From the NCBI GenBank assembly GCA_028023455.1, contig JAQFVV010006245.1:5449276-5513275 (forward strand): a stretch of 64,000 nucleotides of DNA, given 5' to 3'. The notes under the pieces were generated by a model that ran no database searches, was not told where the DNA came from, and saw only the letters and a list, made by a program, of their open reading frames with translations. The position numbers were made by a program, and so were the translations under genes. This document shows, piece after piece, positions 10,270 to 21,099 of the stretch (positions are counted from its first letter, which is position 1; each line of letters opens with the position of its first letter). The stretch is from Epiperipatus broadwayi (taxonomy: Eukaryota > Onychophora > Udeonychophora > Euonychophora > Peripatidae).

Positions 10270-12720
10270 TGAGTAGTTTCTATAATTTTCTTTTTTTTAC
10301 TTTTTTCTCTATCACCACTATTTTTGTCTTTTTCCTGTTCAAACATATGTTCATTGGTAAATAACATAGTCTGCTACTTTAGATGCATTTTTTTTTTTGT
10401 CTAATTATCAGTTTATGCTCTTGTGGTATTTCATAAATGCAGTTTTTGTTTTCCAATATTTCAAGTTTAGATTTTGTAATTGTAAAAATTCCTCATATTG
10501 TGATATTTCTTTGGAAAACTGTTCTAATGTTATATTGTTTGCAGATTTTATTTAGTTTGTCTGCTATTCCTTATATGTATGGATACACTACAGAAACAAT
10601 AATTGTTTTATATATATATTTCTGTTTGTTGTCTATTTACAATTTTGTTAATGACAGATGATGGGTAATGATTTTTCAAGAATTTGTTCTATATAGAGCT
10701 TTTCTTTTTCCAAATCACTCATTAATGAAGAAACTTATTTGGTTCTGTTTCATAATGATAGTGTAATTTCATGTTTTGTTTTTTACTGTTGTGATTGCAT
10801 GTACATACTATATATTTTTCTGTAGAAGAGGGGGTTCTATAAAATATAGTTTTGATTTTCCATTAGTCTTATCACAAAACATATAAAATGCCTACTTTTG
10901 TTTTTGTTCTGATTATATTGTGAATTTAATAGGATGGGATATGCTATTGATGTAAGCCAGAATGTTTGGTGCTTCACCAGGTGCTGTGTTGTTTACCCAG
11001 TTTGATACAGGCGAAGTCCGGGCCCCCATGGTTAAATCAAGAGTTCCTCGCCCCTCGCCTTTCTTGAGGCTAACTACGAACCAACAACCTTATCTGGACA
11101 CTAAATTCTTCATCTGGCCCAAAACTAGATCGGGGAGAACATGGACGGGAGCACCTATGGAGCTAAATAGTTAAATGTGCATAATAGAAATATGTGTTTT
11201 GCGTGCCTGGATCATTTGAAAAATAAAAATAAAGCATTAAAATAAAATTAGAAAACTGAAGCTTTTTAGTTAAATAATAGATATTTAATGTAAGCCAGAA
11301 TGTTTGGTGCTTCACTATGTTGCCAAAAAATGTATCAGTAACATTGTGAAACCAGACTTTAGTTGAATCTGGAGTAGTATTTATAGCTCTGGTATCAAGT
11401 TCTTTCATGTACCTGTTGCTAGTAAATGTTGTATTGAAAGTATGTTGTTTTTTAGAATGTTAATAATTTTATTGTACTATCAATAGGAAGTGTTGTAAGT
11501 TATTATTGTTATTTAATTGTTTCATTAGCATAAACAATGCTTCATCACGGATTACAATTGTCAATAAATTTTCCACATAAAAGCTTACCATTATATCAGT
11601 TCTTTTAACTTTCATGTTCTTGATTAATTCTACAAAGTGTTTAGAATCGCTAGCATAAGATTGTGTCTTGTATATTGAAGAACTAAGAATGTTAAGAAGA
11701 AATCCTGACAAATTTTGGCAAGGTAAATTCGTAGACTAACAATAAGTTTTTATAGAATGTAGTCCTTATTGATTTTAGGTAGACCACAAGAGATTTAGTG
11801 ACAATGTGATGTTAATTTACTTTTTTCTGCCTAATTGAAATGTCAGTGATACTTTCTGAGTAATGCTTGTAATTTTGTTTCTATAGTTGGTATCGATATT
11901 TTTGCACCGTGTTTTCTATTTTCCTGCTATTAGGTATTCAGATATTTTGTTTTCATAATCAGAAATATCTATTACATTTATAATATTATTTTTGTCAGCA
12001 TGAAGAATAATTATAATTTTGTCTAGTTTGTGAGGTTTAATAACTCTCCTTTCATTATAGAAAATGTTTGATTTAAGTTTTTAAATGTCTCAACTGTTTA
12101 TTTTATTAAGCTCTCTGACCTCCAGCATAATCCTGCTGCTTTTTCTAAAAGCAATTTTTGAGTCACTTCTTTAGTTGTTGCCATTATGTCTAATAAATGG
12201 ATATTATATGATGTGGTGTCAACGTTTAGTCCTTTTTCCAGAACAGGAACATCACAAAACATGTTTAGAATGGTGAGTTAGTTGGTACACTATGACATTT
12301 GATATGCCCATGTAGATTTACAAATTTCTTCTATTTTTTTATGCAATTTTAGAATATGATTTTATTACTGATTGAAAAACTTTTGTGAAGCGTAAGTTTA
12401 TTTTTTTAGAATACATTCTATATTACCAATGGAACATTGTTTGATACTTAGAATACCTTTGAGCATTTGTTTGTTTTCTTAACTGTGTCTCACTTGCTCT
12501 CTGAATAATTTTTTCAGCTCTTTAGAAGTGTTGGAGTCTTTATTTGCAGACCTTTAAGAACAGCCAATTCAGATTTATATTTCTGTGAAAAAGTTAGTTG
12601 TTTTTTCACTCTGGCCAGTTTTATATATAATTTTTCATAATGTCTAAAGTTTAATGTCGTTCTTGCTGAATACTTAGGATATGTCTGAAAGTTTGTGTTG
12701 GACTATTTTCATTGTTCAAT
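10270..12720 (-). pseudogene. Penelope-like element (PLE) reverse transcriptase, decayed and interrupted
   Basis: Minus-strand translation gives the order expected for a Penelope-like retroelement. First comes an N-terminal block (KGLNVDTTSYNIHLLDIM near 12200), then ILHADKNNIINVID near 11990, the hallmark GLPKINKDYI near 11780, and DSKHFVELIKNM with DIMVSF near 11580-11640. The degenerate core VWFHNVTDTFF follows near 11330, where the family has a YVDD-type catalytic box. After a 310-bp interruption the frame resumes with a C-terminal IADKLNKICKQYNIRTVF block near 10520 and IYEIP near 10440. That is the approach to a GIY-YIG endonuclease, whose catalytic part is not recognisable. Several stops and frameshifts are present, and the altered catalytic box shows that it is dead. 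Confidence 0.75.
10978..11287. mobile_element. 310-bp insertion in the Penelope element with 28-bp target duplications
   Basis: A perfect 28-bp direct repeat (10950-10977 and 11288-11315, starting ATGTAAGCC and ending GGTGCTTCAC) flanks 310 bp that interrupt the Penelope frame. The first ~190 bp are strikingly GC-rich for this window, with GGCGAAGTCCGGGCCCCCA near 11011 and CTCGCCCCTCGCC near 11046. The remainder is AT-rich with AATAAAAATAAAG-like sequence. A GC-rich body with an A-rich tail and a long duplication fits a retroposed SINE or other small RNA-derived insert. The origin of the body is not recognised. The 70-codon frame 10962-11174 crosses the junction and is not taken as a gene. 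Confidence 0.7.
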
Positions 12721-12844
12721 ATTAATTATTAAATGTCTAGAAAAATGAAAACTTTATTTAAATTGTCCAAATACATTTGTTTGTTAGTGATAGACCCAGG
12801 TTAATCTCTAATTCATTTCAAGGTTTTATTTTCATCTTTCCTTG

Positions 12845-13015
12845 AAGTATTGCTAATCTAACTAGTGACAGAATTAACATGGGAATCAAACCTGGACCAT
12901 TGGTTTTTCTTTTTCCAAGTCACTGATTGCTGAACAAATTTCTTTTGCTTTGTGAATTGTGAATTTAAAGTTATGCTCAAGCCAACTAGGCTATTTTATC
13001 AAAGGCCTCAGTTAG
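12845..13015 (-). repeat. tRNA-derived SINE head (family 2), with internal insertion
   Basis: On the minus strand it shows the A-box-like TAGCCTAGTTGGCTTGAGC near 12995 and the B-box-like CCAGGTTTGATTCCC near 12893. They are separated by about 45 more bases than in the copies at 10035 and 13305. The sequence after the B box, TGTTAATTCTGTCACTAG, matches the other copies. Degraded and non-functional. Confidence 0.55.
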
Positions 13016-13304
13016 TAGAAATTTCATATACTTATCTATAATAGTTTGCATGATTTTTTCAGATTTTTTTTCTAAGGGCAATGAATGGCTACATGTGAAC
13101 ATTTTTTAAAATTTTCTTTTGTAAAAAGAAGAAAAATTCAAAGAAGCTACTCAAGTGATAATTGCAAATAATTTCTTAAATGAACCTAGGGTGATGGTTC
13201 ATATTCTTTGTTAGACATTCATTAATCTTGCCTTAGAAAAAGGTGACAAAACCAAAAGGACTGTCACCGCTAAATGAAATTTTTTATAATTGTTGTCTTT
13301 GACG

Positions 13305-13395
13305 GAATTATATAGTTAGTTAGGCTTTACTTGAAATTCAAAATTCACAAATCTAAAGGTCCAGGTTTTATACTCAGAACATTGTATTTACACTA
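13305..13395 (+). repeat. tRNA-derived SINE head (family 2), plus-strand fragment
   Basis: TATAGTTAGTTAGGC (A-box region), AATTCAAAATTCACAAATC and AAAGGTCCAGGTTTTATAC (B-box region) match the family 2 SINE in plus orientation. The fragment ends soon after the B box. Confidence 0.5.
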
Positions 13396-13584
13396 ACCTG
13401 TGTGCTATTACTAATTGTCAAATGTATTTAAATACAAGTTTGAATTTTTCTAAAGACATTAAAAAGAAAAATTAGATGATGGAAATAATCCAACATTATC
13501 ATTATCACAAATTTTTAGGCAAACCTTGCTTGACATTATATATAGTATGCATTTGAAGTTGCCAGTTAAAGAGATAACAATTTT

Positions 13585-14432
13585 TTTTTACTGTATAGTC
13601 ATCACTGATTGACTAGATCAAGGACTTGTTATTTATATGCTTGACTACTTATATTATTTACAGCTATTAGTCTTATTAAGTAAGGAGAAAGGATTTCCAC
13701 TTTTAATATATGCACTGTTCTGATCTTATAGTAGCTCAACAGTTATGTTGAGTACTGAGAATACTCTCAAATCCAAACATAAGATAGAGATTTTTGATCT
13801 CTGCATTTACTAAATAATTTTGAATATTACATAACTATTAGTCTTAATGGAATTAAGAATGTGTATTGATATCTAAAGAATTTTAATTTTTAATTTTATT
13901 TTTTTCTAATTTAACTAAATTAACTTCATAATAACCCTTTGCATGCTTGTAGATATGTACCTTTTGCATGCTTGTAGATATGCACACAATTTAAACAGTA
14001 CACATGTTCTTACATATAATTACCATTGATGTAATTGAAAGAATTAAAAAGACTGAAATAATGATAGACTGATATATTTCTAGAAGAGATGATGATGATG
14101 GATTGATTATAAAAGACTTAAAAGATTGCATATGCAAGATGGTTGAATTAAATAAAAAATGAGTTTGTTGATACAATGTAGAAATGATTGAGGCTGAAAT
14201 GAAGATAGACTACATATATTTCTAGAAGAGATGATAATAGATGGACAATCAAAGTCTTAAATTGATATCCAAGAGATTGTAAAAGAGGGCATGTTTAAGA
14301 TGAAAGAATTAAGTAAGAAAGTTAGTTGATGGGTTGTGGAAATAATAAGTTATAGATTGGAGACACTGGTTAAATATGATAAGACCCTCATAGTATAGTG
14401 CATTATTAATGTTTGAAGATGATGGTGATGTT
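13585..14432 (+). mobile_element. Composite repeat with two tandem decayed RTE LINE tails (copy 2)
   Basis: The head (TAGTCATCACTGATTG, CTTTGCATGCTT, CACACAATTTAA) matches 8555-8830. It is followed by two successive degraded copies of the RTE LINE C-terminal coding region, at about 14028-14165 and 14190-14432. Both contain TTTCTAGAAGAGATGAT, matching the ARRDD codons of the LINE at 5248-6590. The second copy continues through ATCCAAGAGATTGTAAAAG to a GATGATGGTGATG tail. The head also has an internal two-copy duplication of CTTTTGCATGCTTGTAGATA (13935-13983). Confidence 0.65.
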
Positions 14433-14589
14433 TATATATATAGTGTGTTCCACTGAAAAAATGGCATTCTTTTTCCAAGCACCTGCAGTAATTTCTCTAA
14501 ATTAATGCATGTATTATGTATTGTTTGTTTAGCTATTTACCAGAAAAAATTTAAGGTGGTAATATATCTGGATCATGAATTACATTATG

Positions 14590-15525
14590 ATAGAATAAAA
14601 TAGTAATGTTAAATTTTATTTTAAATTAGACAAAACCATTTCTGTAACATTTGAAATGATTCAAATTGTGTATGATAATAAACTATGAATCAGAAGAATG
14701 TTTTAAATAGATTACAAGATTTTATGATGGCAAAGATTCCTGAAGACAATCCAATGGTCCATCATATCAAAACAACTGGAAATAAAGAAATCATGCAAAC
14801 AGTTGCCACATTTTTTTTAATTGATTGCTGCATGTCTATCATTGTGGAAGCCACTGGCATTCCTAAAATCCCAGTTCATTTTCATTTTAAAGGAAGATTT
14901 GAAAAAGCAAATGTGCAGTGCTTTGTATCTTGTTGATAATCAACCAAAAAGATACCAGAGTACAGAACTTCAGAAACAAGCAAAATACTATAACTATCAA
15001 TCTGGAATTTTTGTCAAATATAGGATAATGAGATATGATATTTCCAATATGAGTCATCAATCAAGTGTCACAGTGTAGTATGAAGATTTCTAGAAGGAAA
15101 ACCAAAAAATTGTGAAAACAAAAGTGTGAAATCAAAATATTGATCACCATTAATTTAAAGTTATTAGCCACATAAACATTTCTGAACAACAGATGGTAGA
15201 TGTACTAATATTTAGATGTTTTGAAGCACTTGGGGACCAAACTTTTGCATAAACAACCTTGAAACCCATAAGAAAAACTTTTGATTATTACTGCATGATA
15301 GTGCATGGCCCACAGTGCCAAAGTAGGGTGTGCTTTGGGGGCCAAAATAACTTGAGTATCTGTTCTAACTTTAGCTTCTTCTGACTTTGGTATATTTCAA
15401 AAATTAAAGTTTGTCATGAAAGATGCATATCTTGGTTTGATTCAGGAAATCCATAAACTTGTGATAGACTTTCTGTAGACAATTCCAGCAGAGGATTTCA
15501 AAGACTGGTTCAGTTTTATGATCAT
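14590..15525 (+). pseudogene. Mariner-like transposase, decayed
   Basis: Joining several frames by eye gives the mariner order. An N-terminal TFEMIQIVYD block (14640-14680) is followed by a helix-turn-helix region with FILKEDLKKQMCSALYLV (14850-14935). A central RYDISNMSHQSS block (15030-15065) and a degraded LLHDSAWPTVPK-like catalytic region (about 15290-15320) come next. The C-terminal KLKFVMKDAYLGLIQEIHK and AEDFKDWF are at 15400-15515. The total of about 930 bp is near the usual 1 kb. Multiple frameshifts and stops are present, and the second and third catalytic acids cannot be placed. The 3' end is replaced by the G-rich tract. No terminal inverted repeats were found. Confidence 0.65.
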
Positions 15526-15660
15526 TCGGGGGGACCCCTGGGTTTTCCGATTTTTGGGAGGGGGGGGGGGGGGTTTTTTTTTGGGGTGCGGGGGGGGGGT
15601 GGGGGGGGGGGGGGTTGTTTTGGGGGGGGGGTTTTTTGTTTTTTTTTGGGGGTTGTGTTT
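15526..15660. repeat. Extreme poly-G / poly-T tract
   Basis: Long G runs (up to 14) alternate with T runs, e.g. 15559-15573, 15590-15599, 15601-15614 and 15622-15631. The tract could form G-quadruplexes if real. It is abruptly unlike flanking DNA and coincides with the end of the mariner remnant, so an assembly or base-calling artefact is a serious alternative. Glycine- or proline-rich frames across it are not genes. Confidence 0.85.
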
Positions 15661-16935
15661 TTCCAAAAAAATTGACTTTTATATAATGCGAAAATATATT
15701 TGAAAAGTATTTTGTGATAATACATAATACTAAGTACAACTTTCAACTTGCTTATACCCTTGTCAATATATTGTTTATTTTAAAAATTATTGCATTATAA
15801 TTTATAAAATTTATTTTAAAGAGTAAAATAAACAATCTTTTCTAATAGTATAAAAATGTTTATATTCTATTCATAGATAGTTTGGAATCATAAAGGCGTG
15901 CTATTTTTTTGACTCCAACAAAAAGACATGCCTCCCACACTTCACCCAATCTTTAATTTTATTTACCATCCTCAAAAATAATTTTAATTGAGTTTTCTTC
16001 ATATAATTATTAATCATTTTGGTTTATTAAAACATTGTCATAATGGTTTATCATTTAGTATAGCAATATTTTTTTATATAGGTATGTTTTTAAGGTTGTA
16101 TTAAATTTGATATATCGGATTTATAATGCAATGTCTAATTAGAGTTTTTGAAGAAGGGTTAAAATATTTATGTAAATAATTTAACTTGTTTTAATTAATG
16201 AAATTATTCTTTATTATAATTCAGTGTTCTCAAGCTACTGATAAACCTCACAGATGATGTATAGCGGAATGATTTTCAAGCTACTGAAATATGGGATAGT
16301 GGAAAGCCAACTTTGCATAACAAACAGTGCCCAATCAAAAGTATCTCCTGCTGCCTAGCAGAATAGAATGTTGATTGTTCAAAGGCTGGATACCATTTCT
16401 AATATAAACAGTATTTTCTGTCTATTTTCACTCTTTCAGTCACTGTTGTTATTGTATGACCCATTTCTTGTGAGCTTAACATGCCATCGGATATATATCT
16501 CTATATTAACTAAGAAAAAAAGGTTGTATGTTTTCAATCATATTTCAATTCTTTAACTACACACACAGCATTTCTGATTCCAATTTTTTTTTTTACCTTA
16601 AGCCTTCAAGAATTAAGAAAGAAATGGTGTGGATAGGCTTAGTAGGCTGGTAGTTCTTAGTTGTGATCTTTATTCGAGGCAGTACAATCATTAATGAGTC
16701 ATTTGGAATGGATTTTGAGTGAGATGGAAGTTTAAGCTGACAAAGAGCGACAAATTGTATATGCTTAAGCAGCCTTATTAGTGAGCACCATATCTACTAT
16801 GGAAGTGGAAGAGCCTGGAAAATATGGTTTAAAATGGCTGTCTCATACAGTCTGGCTAAATTGTCATATCTGGCAGATTAATCATTACAACAGTAGAAAT
16901 AATATACCAATAGTAGAAGTAAAGCAGAAGGAAAT
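15661..16935. other. AT-rich region without recognisable gene
   Basis: I see no convincing coding motif or RNA gene. Part of 16200-16935 may be the 5' untranslated region of the following LINE, since it lacks the poly-T runs typical of the background, but nothing proves it. Confidence 0.5.
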
Positions 16936-17118
16936 GATAGTACTAACGTTTTATAATTTTTTTCTAAATGTGAGTGCATGAATTGTGTGAACTTTACATG
17001 ATATAAACTCTTCAAGAACTGCACAGAGGACTGCATTGATGACTAAAGAAACTGTCAAGATTTAAGATCAATATAGTTGTTCTTAGTGAAACTTCTCTCC
17101 TAGAAGAAGGTTGATTTT

Positions 17119-17187
17119 GGATTACCATAATGTTTAATATCTTCTGTTTTTGGATTTGCCATAATGTTTAATATCTTCTGTTTTTGG
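17119..17187. repeat. Tandem duplication, two units of about 34 bp
   Basis: CATAATGTTTAATATCTTCT followed by GTTTTTGGA occurs twice back to back (17125 and 17159). The duplication lies inside the dead endonuclease domain and breaks its frame. Confidence 0.85.
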
Positions 17188-17978
17188 AATTTCTTGTTGC
17201 ATCAATGAAGACTAATACTATCAAAACTCACTTTGTACAAAGGCACTAGTGTTCAATTTATTAGTGTCTGTGTTTTAATTTTAGATGCAGAGAATTTATA
17301 GAAATAAAACTTGTCCTTTTTTGGATATCATTATTACAGCAATATCATTAAAAGTTTAATTTTTTCTTCTTGGAAACTTTGATGCATGTGTTGATATAAA
17401 TAGTGGTCTTTAATCAATACTTATTTAGATAATAAGAACCACTATAAAGGAACATATATGAATCTGTGTTCAAACCAATAGCATTTAGTAAATAATATTG
17501 CAGGTATCAGAATACAAGAGCTCACATTATACAAGCACTGACAAGTTAGATTGTTAGACAGTTTATGAATTATTGACTCTAAGAATAAATTTATTGTTGC
17601 ATTAAAAAATAGATGTTATTCCAGTCATCTTCATATAAATTGATGATTATTCTTTAGAATCTATATGTACTAAATTTTAACAGCTATTAAACACTAAAAT
17701 TGCTAATTTGGATATTACTGAAGAATGAAATTGTCTTAAGAAATATTTATGGATGTATATAAGTCTATTATTGATTTCACTAAAAATAATTATGACTGCA
17801 TTTCTGATAATAATCTTATTATTCATGATTTGATTAAAAAGAATCATGCAACTTTATTTTCTTGGCAGAATAATAAATTAAATGTAGAACTGCATAATAA
17901 ATAAAGAGGTCTAAAGGCAGAAGTTCAACAACTGAAAATAAGGCTTAAAAATAATTAACAGTTTGAAACTGCAAAGTG

Positions 17979-17986
17979 GATATAGA
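17979..17986. repeat. 8-bp target-site duplication of hAT element, left copy (GATATAGA)
   Basis: GATATAGA immediately precedes the CAGTGATGATA terminus and is repeated exactly at 23475-23482 after the other terminus. Eight base pairs is the standard hAT duplication length. Confidence 0.9.
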
Positions 17987-18769
17987 CAGTGATGATATCC
18001 AACCGGTTCGCGCGAACGGGTTTTTAAAATTAAAAAAAATTAGCGAACCGGTAGGTAAATTATCCGAAAATAAATTTTATTATTATCCTAAAAAGAGTTG
18101 AATTAACAAATTACTTAATTATTTCCAACAATAATCTAGAACATTATTTGTATTTTTTTTTTTGTTGTTGTTGTTATATCAAATGTAACAATGATTCTTT
18201 TTGAACTGATTGGGTTCAAAATGCTTTCCCCAGAATAATTCGACTATACGATATTGCACTTGGAACGTGTGATATGCGCGATGAAATTTGAGTGATTAAG
18301 AATTATTCTGCAAGAAATAATTCACAACAGTTTTGTTTAAAGTAATTAAATCCATTATTTATCGCATTTCAAATTAGTTTCTTTAAAAGTATACAAATAA
18401 AAAGTGTTTTTTAATGAAATTTACTCTTGCTGAAATTATTTTACTTTAAAGATAAAATAACTTCATTCAAAAGGACCTATCATTGCGAAAACAAACAATA
18501 ATATAAAACCATTGTTCAAATGATTTTGTTATGCCGACGTTGTTTTAAATATTTATTTAACTTTTATTTTTTATTTAAATACTTTATTTCTTCACTTACA
18601 TATTTATCATGCAAGATTTGTTTTTATTTGATTAGTAAATTTAATGGATAATCAGCTGTAGTAAGTTTATAGTACATTATTTTCATTTAGTTTGCTATAT
18701 CTGATGTAACAGTGTGTCTTTTTTTAATAATGAGTTCAACATATTTTTTCTAGAATAACTTGTCAAGAT

Positions 18770-20962
18770 GATAAATATAACAATATCTTTGGCTCATCAA
18801 GTGTTATGTTATGACTCCTTTTCAAATCAAGAAATGAAACAAAAATGCCAAACAATATCAGATTCCTTCATAAAAGATCCAAAAACTGATACAGAATCGA
18901 AAACGATAGTAAAGGATGATATTTTGAATCAAGTTTTTGTTTTCTGTTTCTTCTGATGCAACAGAAAATAATGTTGACAACACAAATAAGCTGTCCAGTT
19001 CCAAAAGTACAAAAGATTCATATAAAATAAATATAGATAGTGACCTTCCTGGCTGCTGGAATATGAAATAAGCCAATGAATTCAAAGAAAAATATTGTGG
19101 TTTACTTATTATTGGAAAAAAACCTTGAGTGTGATAACTATATCAAAATCGAGTCAATAAAAGTGAAGGCAACTCATGTGTCAAAACAATAAAAAAGTAA
19201 TATTGTTTCAAGTGGAACAAATAAAATGGTTCAACAAGCCTTTCTTCAAAAAAATAAAATAAAGGAATACTTTTCATCAAAAGCATACCAGATATGTGTG
19301 ATGCAATTGAAAGAAAGTGCAAAAAATGCAATTTTCAAATTCAGTAGACAAAGTACATGAAAAGTTTATGAGCTCCATCTGTAAAATTTTCAGTATGGTT
19401 TGCACTTTAGCAAAACGAAACTGACCATTTTCTGATATTGAACATTTGATAGAATTATAAAAAAAGAGTGGATTAGATATGGGAGTGGGACTTCATTCTC
19501 AATTCCTGGCTGTCAAAATTGTCGAGCACATTGAAAAATACATTAAAAAGAAAGTGTTTAGAAAAATAATAGATCAGAATTTAAAGACATGTTTATAATT
19601 AATGAGGCATCAACAATATATATTATGCAAATCAATTCATCATTTTTATTAAGGTTAAAGGTGCAGATTTCTCACCAACAATTTTTGTAGATTTAGTGGA
19701 ATTACAAAACAAAGATGCTGAAACCATTTACACTGCTCTATTACAAAGTCTGCAATCAGTAGGAATTGATAATCCATATTTGAAGAATAATTTGATTGGA
19801 TTTTGTTCAGATGGAGTAATTGTGATCCTGGAAAGGTGGTCAGAAGTGAATGTTAAAATAAAAAACCACTATCCTGAGATTATTATTTGGCATTGTTTGA
19901 GTCATCACCTTCAGCTTATGTTGGAGGATTTTATCAAAGACATAAAGCAAATGAATCACTTTACAGCATTTATTCAATTTGGGAATTGGAAATTCTAAAA
20001 ATTGTAGAGTTTTTAACCCAAGATGGGAAGCATGCCATCATAGAACAGCAGTTGCAACATGGTGAGCCTATCCAGCACTATATGATTTTTTTTCTACTAA
20101 TAAAAAATTTTCTGGAATGGCTAAACATCTTGCCAACAAATATTTTATGAGATCTAGCTTTAAGAATCGATATTTCTAGAAGAAATTGCTTTGTTGGCGG
20201 ATGCTATTCAAGGAAGGAGTGTAAATATACTGAATGCTGAACAATTGATTAAGAAAACAATTAAAGCATTTGAATATCTCAGAGAGAAGAGTGGTAGTTA
20301 TGACAAAATAATAAATGAAACTATTTCTTCTAAGGAATTCCTGCATATTAATTTTGTTGAAGACAACAAATGAGTGAGTCTTCCCTATCAAAAATTACTG
20401 AATGTAATGATAACAAATATGGAATTAAGATTAATGGATTGTAATAGCATAAGTAATAATATTCAAGATAGAAATCATAAAATCCATCAATTAGTTAAAA
20501 TTGTGAACCAAGATGCTTGGAATCTGGAAGAAGCTGTAGTTCTCTGGAAAGAATTTGAAGAGAAATCATCAGATTTTTACAAAGCATTTCACCATGAGAT
20601 TTCAGTTAATGATTTCCATGATTATGTTGAAAATGTTTTGAGAAATCAGCAGAAAGATGTTGTACATGAAACTATCCAAAGAGCTAAAAATATAATTAAA
20701 ACCAAAGCTGAATGAAGGTTTTCTGTGGTGAACACAATTTATTCAGATAAAAGAAATCACCTTGAAGTGAAAAATGTGGCAAATTCTTTTAGTAATAAAT
20801 TGGATAAGTCTTCCATTAGATCACTGGGATTGCAGTGACTCCGTTCAAGTTTGGCCAAGAAATCACAATACAGCTAATGATGCTATAGTCAAAAAGCATC
20901 ATCAACCGGAAGAGACATATGATGTGACTAGAATGTCACTATGGAAATATCTTGCCAAATAA
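18770..20962 (+). pseudogene. hAT transposase, KIAA1586-like, inactivated
   Basis: Frames between stops read as a hAT transposase close to the domesticated vertebrate protein KIAA1586. An N-terminal GCWNMKQANEFKEKY block (about 19050) is followed by FSDIEHLIEL and SGLDMGVGLHSQ (19430-19500). LQNKDAETIYTALLQSL and LIGFCSDG come next (19696-19815), then IIIWHCLSHHLQL (19880-19920) and LADAIQGRSVNILNAEQLIKK (20190-20250). The C-terminal dimerisation domain (YSDKRNHLEVKNVANSFSNK, 20740-20805) ends in MSLWKYLAK before the stop at 20962. The RNase-H-like first catalytic acid region reads INEAS, where relatives have an IDE-type motif. At least eight frameshifts or stops are visible, so no product is expected. 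The stop lies only 12 bp before the nested element. Confidence 0.85.
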
Positions 20963-21099
20963 ATAAGTTTTTTTGTTTGTCATCTGATCCTTCGTGTTAG
21001 CCGCCAGAGGCGCAATTTCTAATTGAAAAACACATTAATATATAGTTCCCGGGATAGCGATTCTCTATTAATATTGACTTTTTTTTTTGGTTTGTTTAC

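Larger units (their letters stand above)
16940..17986 (+). pseudogene. CFDP2-like LINE, endonuclease part (5' of hAT insertion)
   Basis: Frames joined by eye show the apurinic/apyrimidinic endonuclease domain of a LINE of the type often annotated craniofacial development protein 2-like. The blocks are GTGAACTTTACATGATAT (RTLHD-like, 16987), GCACAGAGGACTGCATTGAT (17020), FKINIVVLSET (17060-17095) and LLEEG. A weak PTR...ID-like region (about 17500-17560) and a linker with RGLKAEVQQLKIR (17910-17950) follow. It contains an internal 34-bp tandem duplication and many stops. The element is interrupted at 17986 by the hAT insertion and resumes at 23483. Confidence 0.65.

Noticed and set aside
10962-11174. 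70-codon GC-rich frame as a small gene
   Set aside because: It crosses the junction of the 28-bp duplication and the insert, so it is a product of the insertion.
15404-15746. Proline-rich minus-strand and glycine-rich plus-strand open frames
   Set aside because: They are translations of the poly-G/poly-T tract in several overlapping frames, with no motif.
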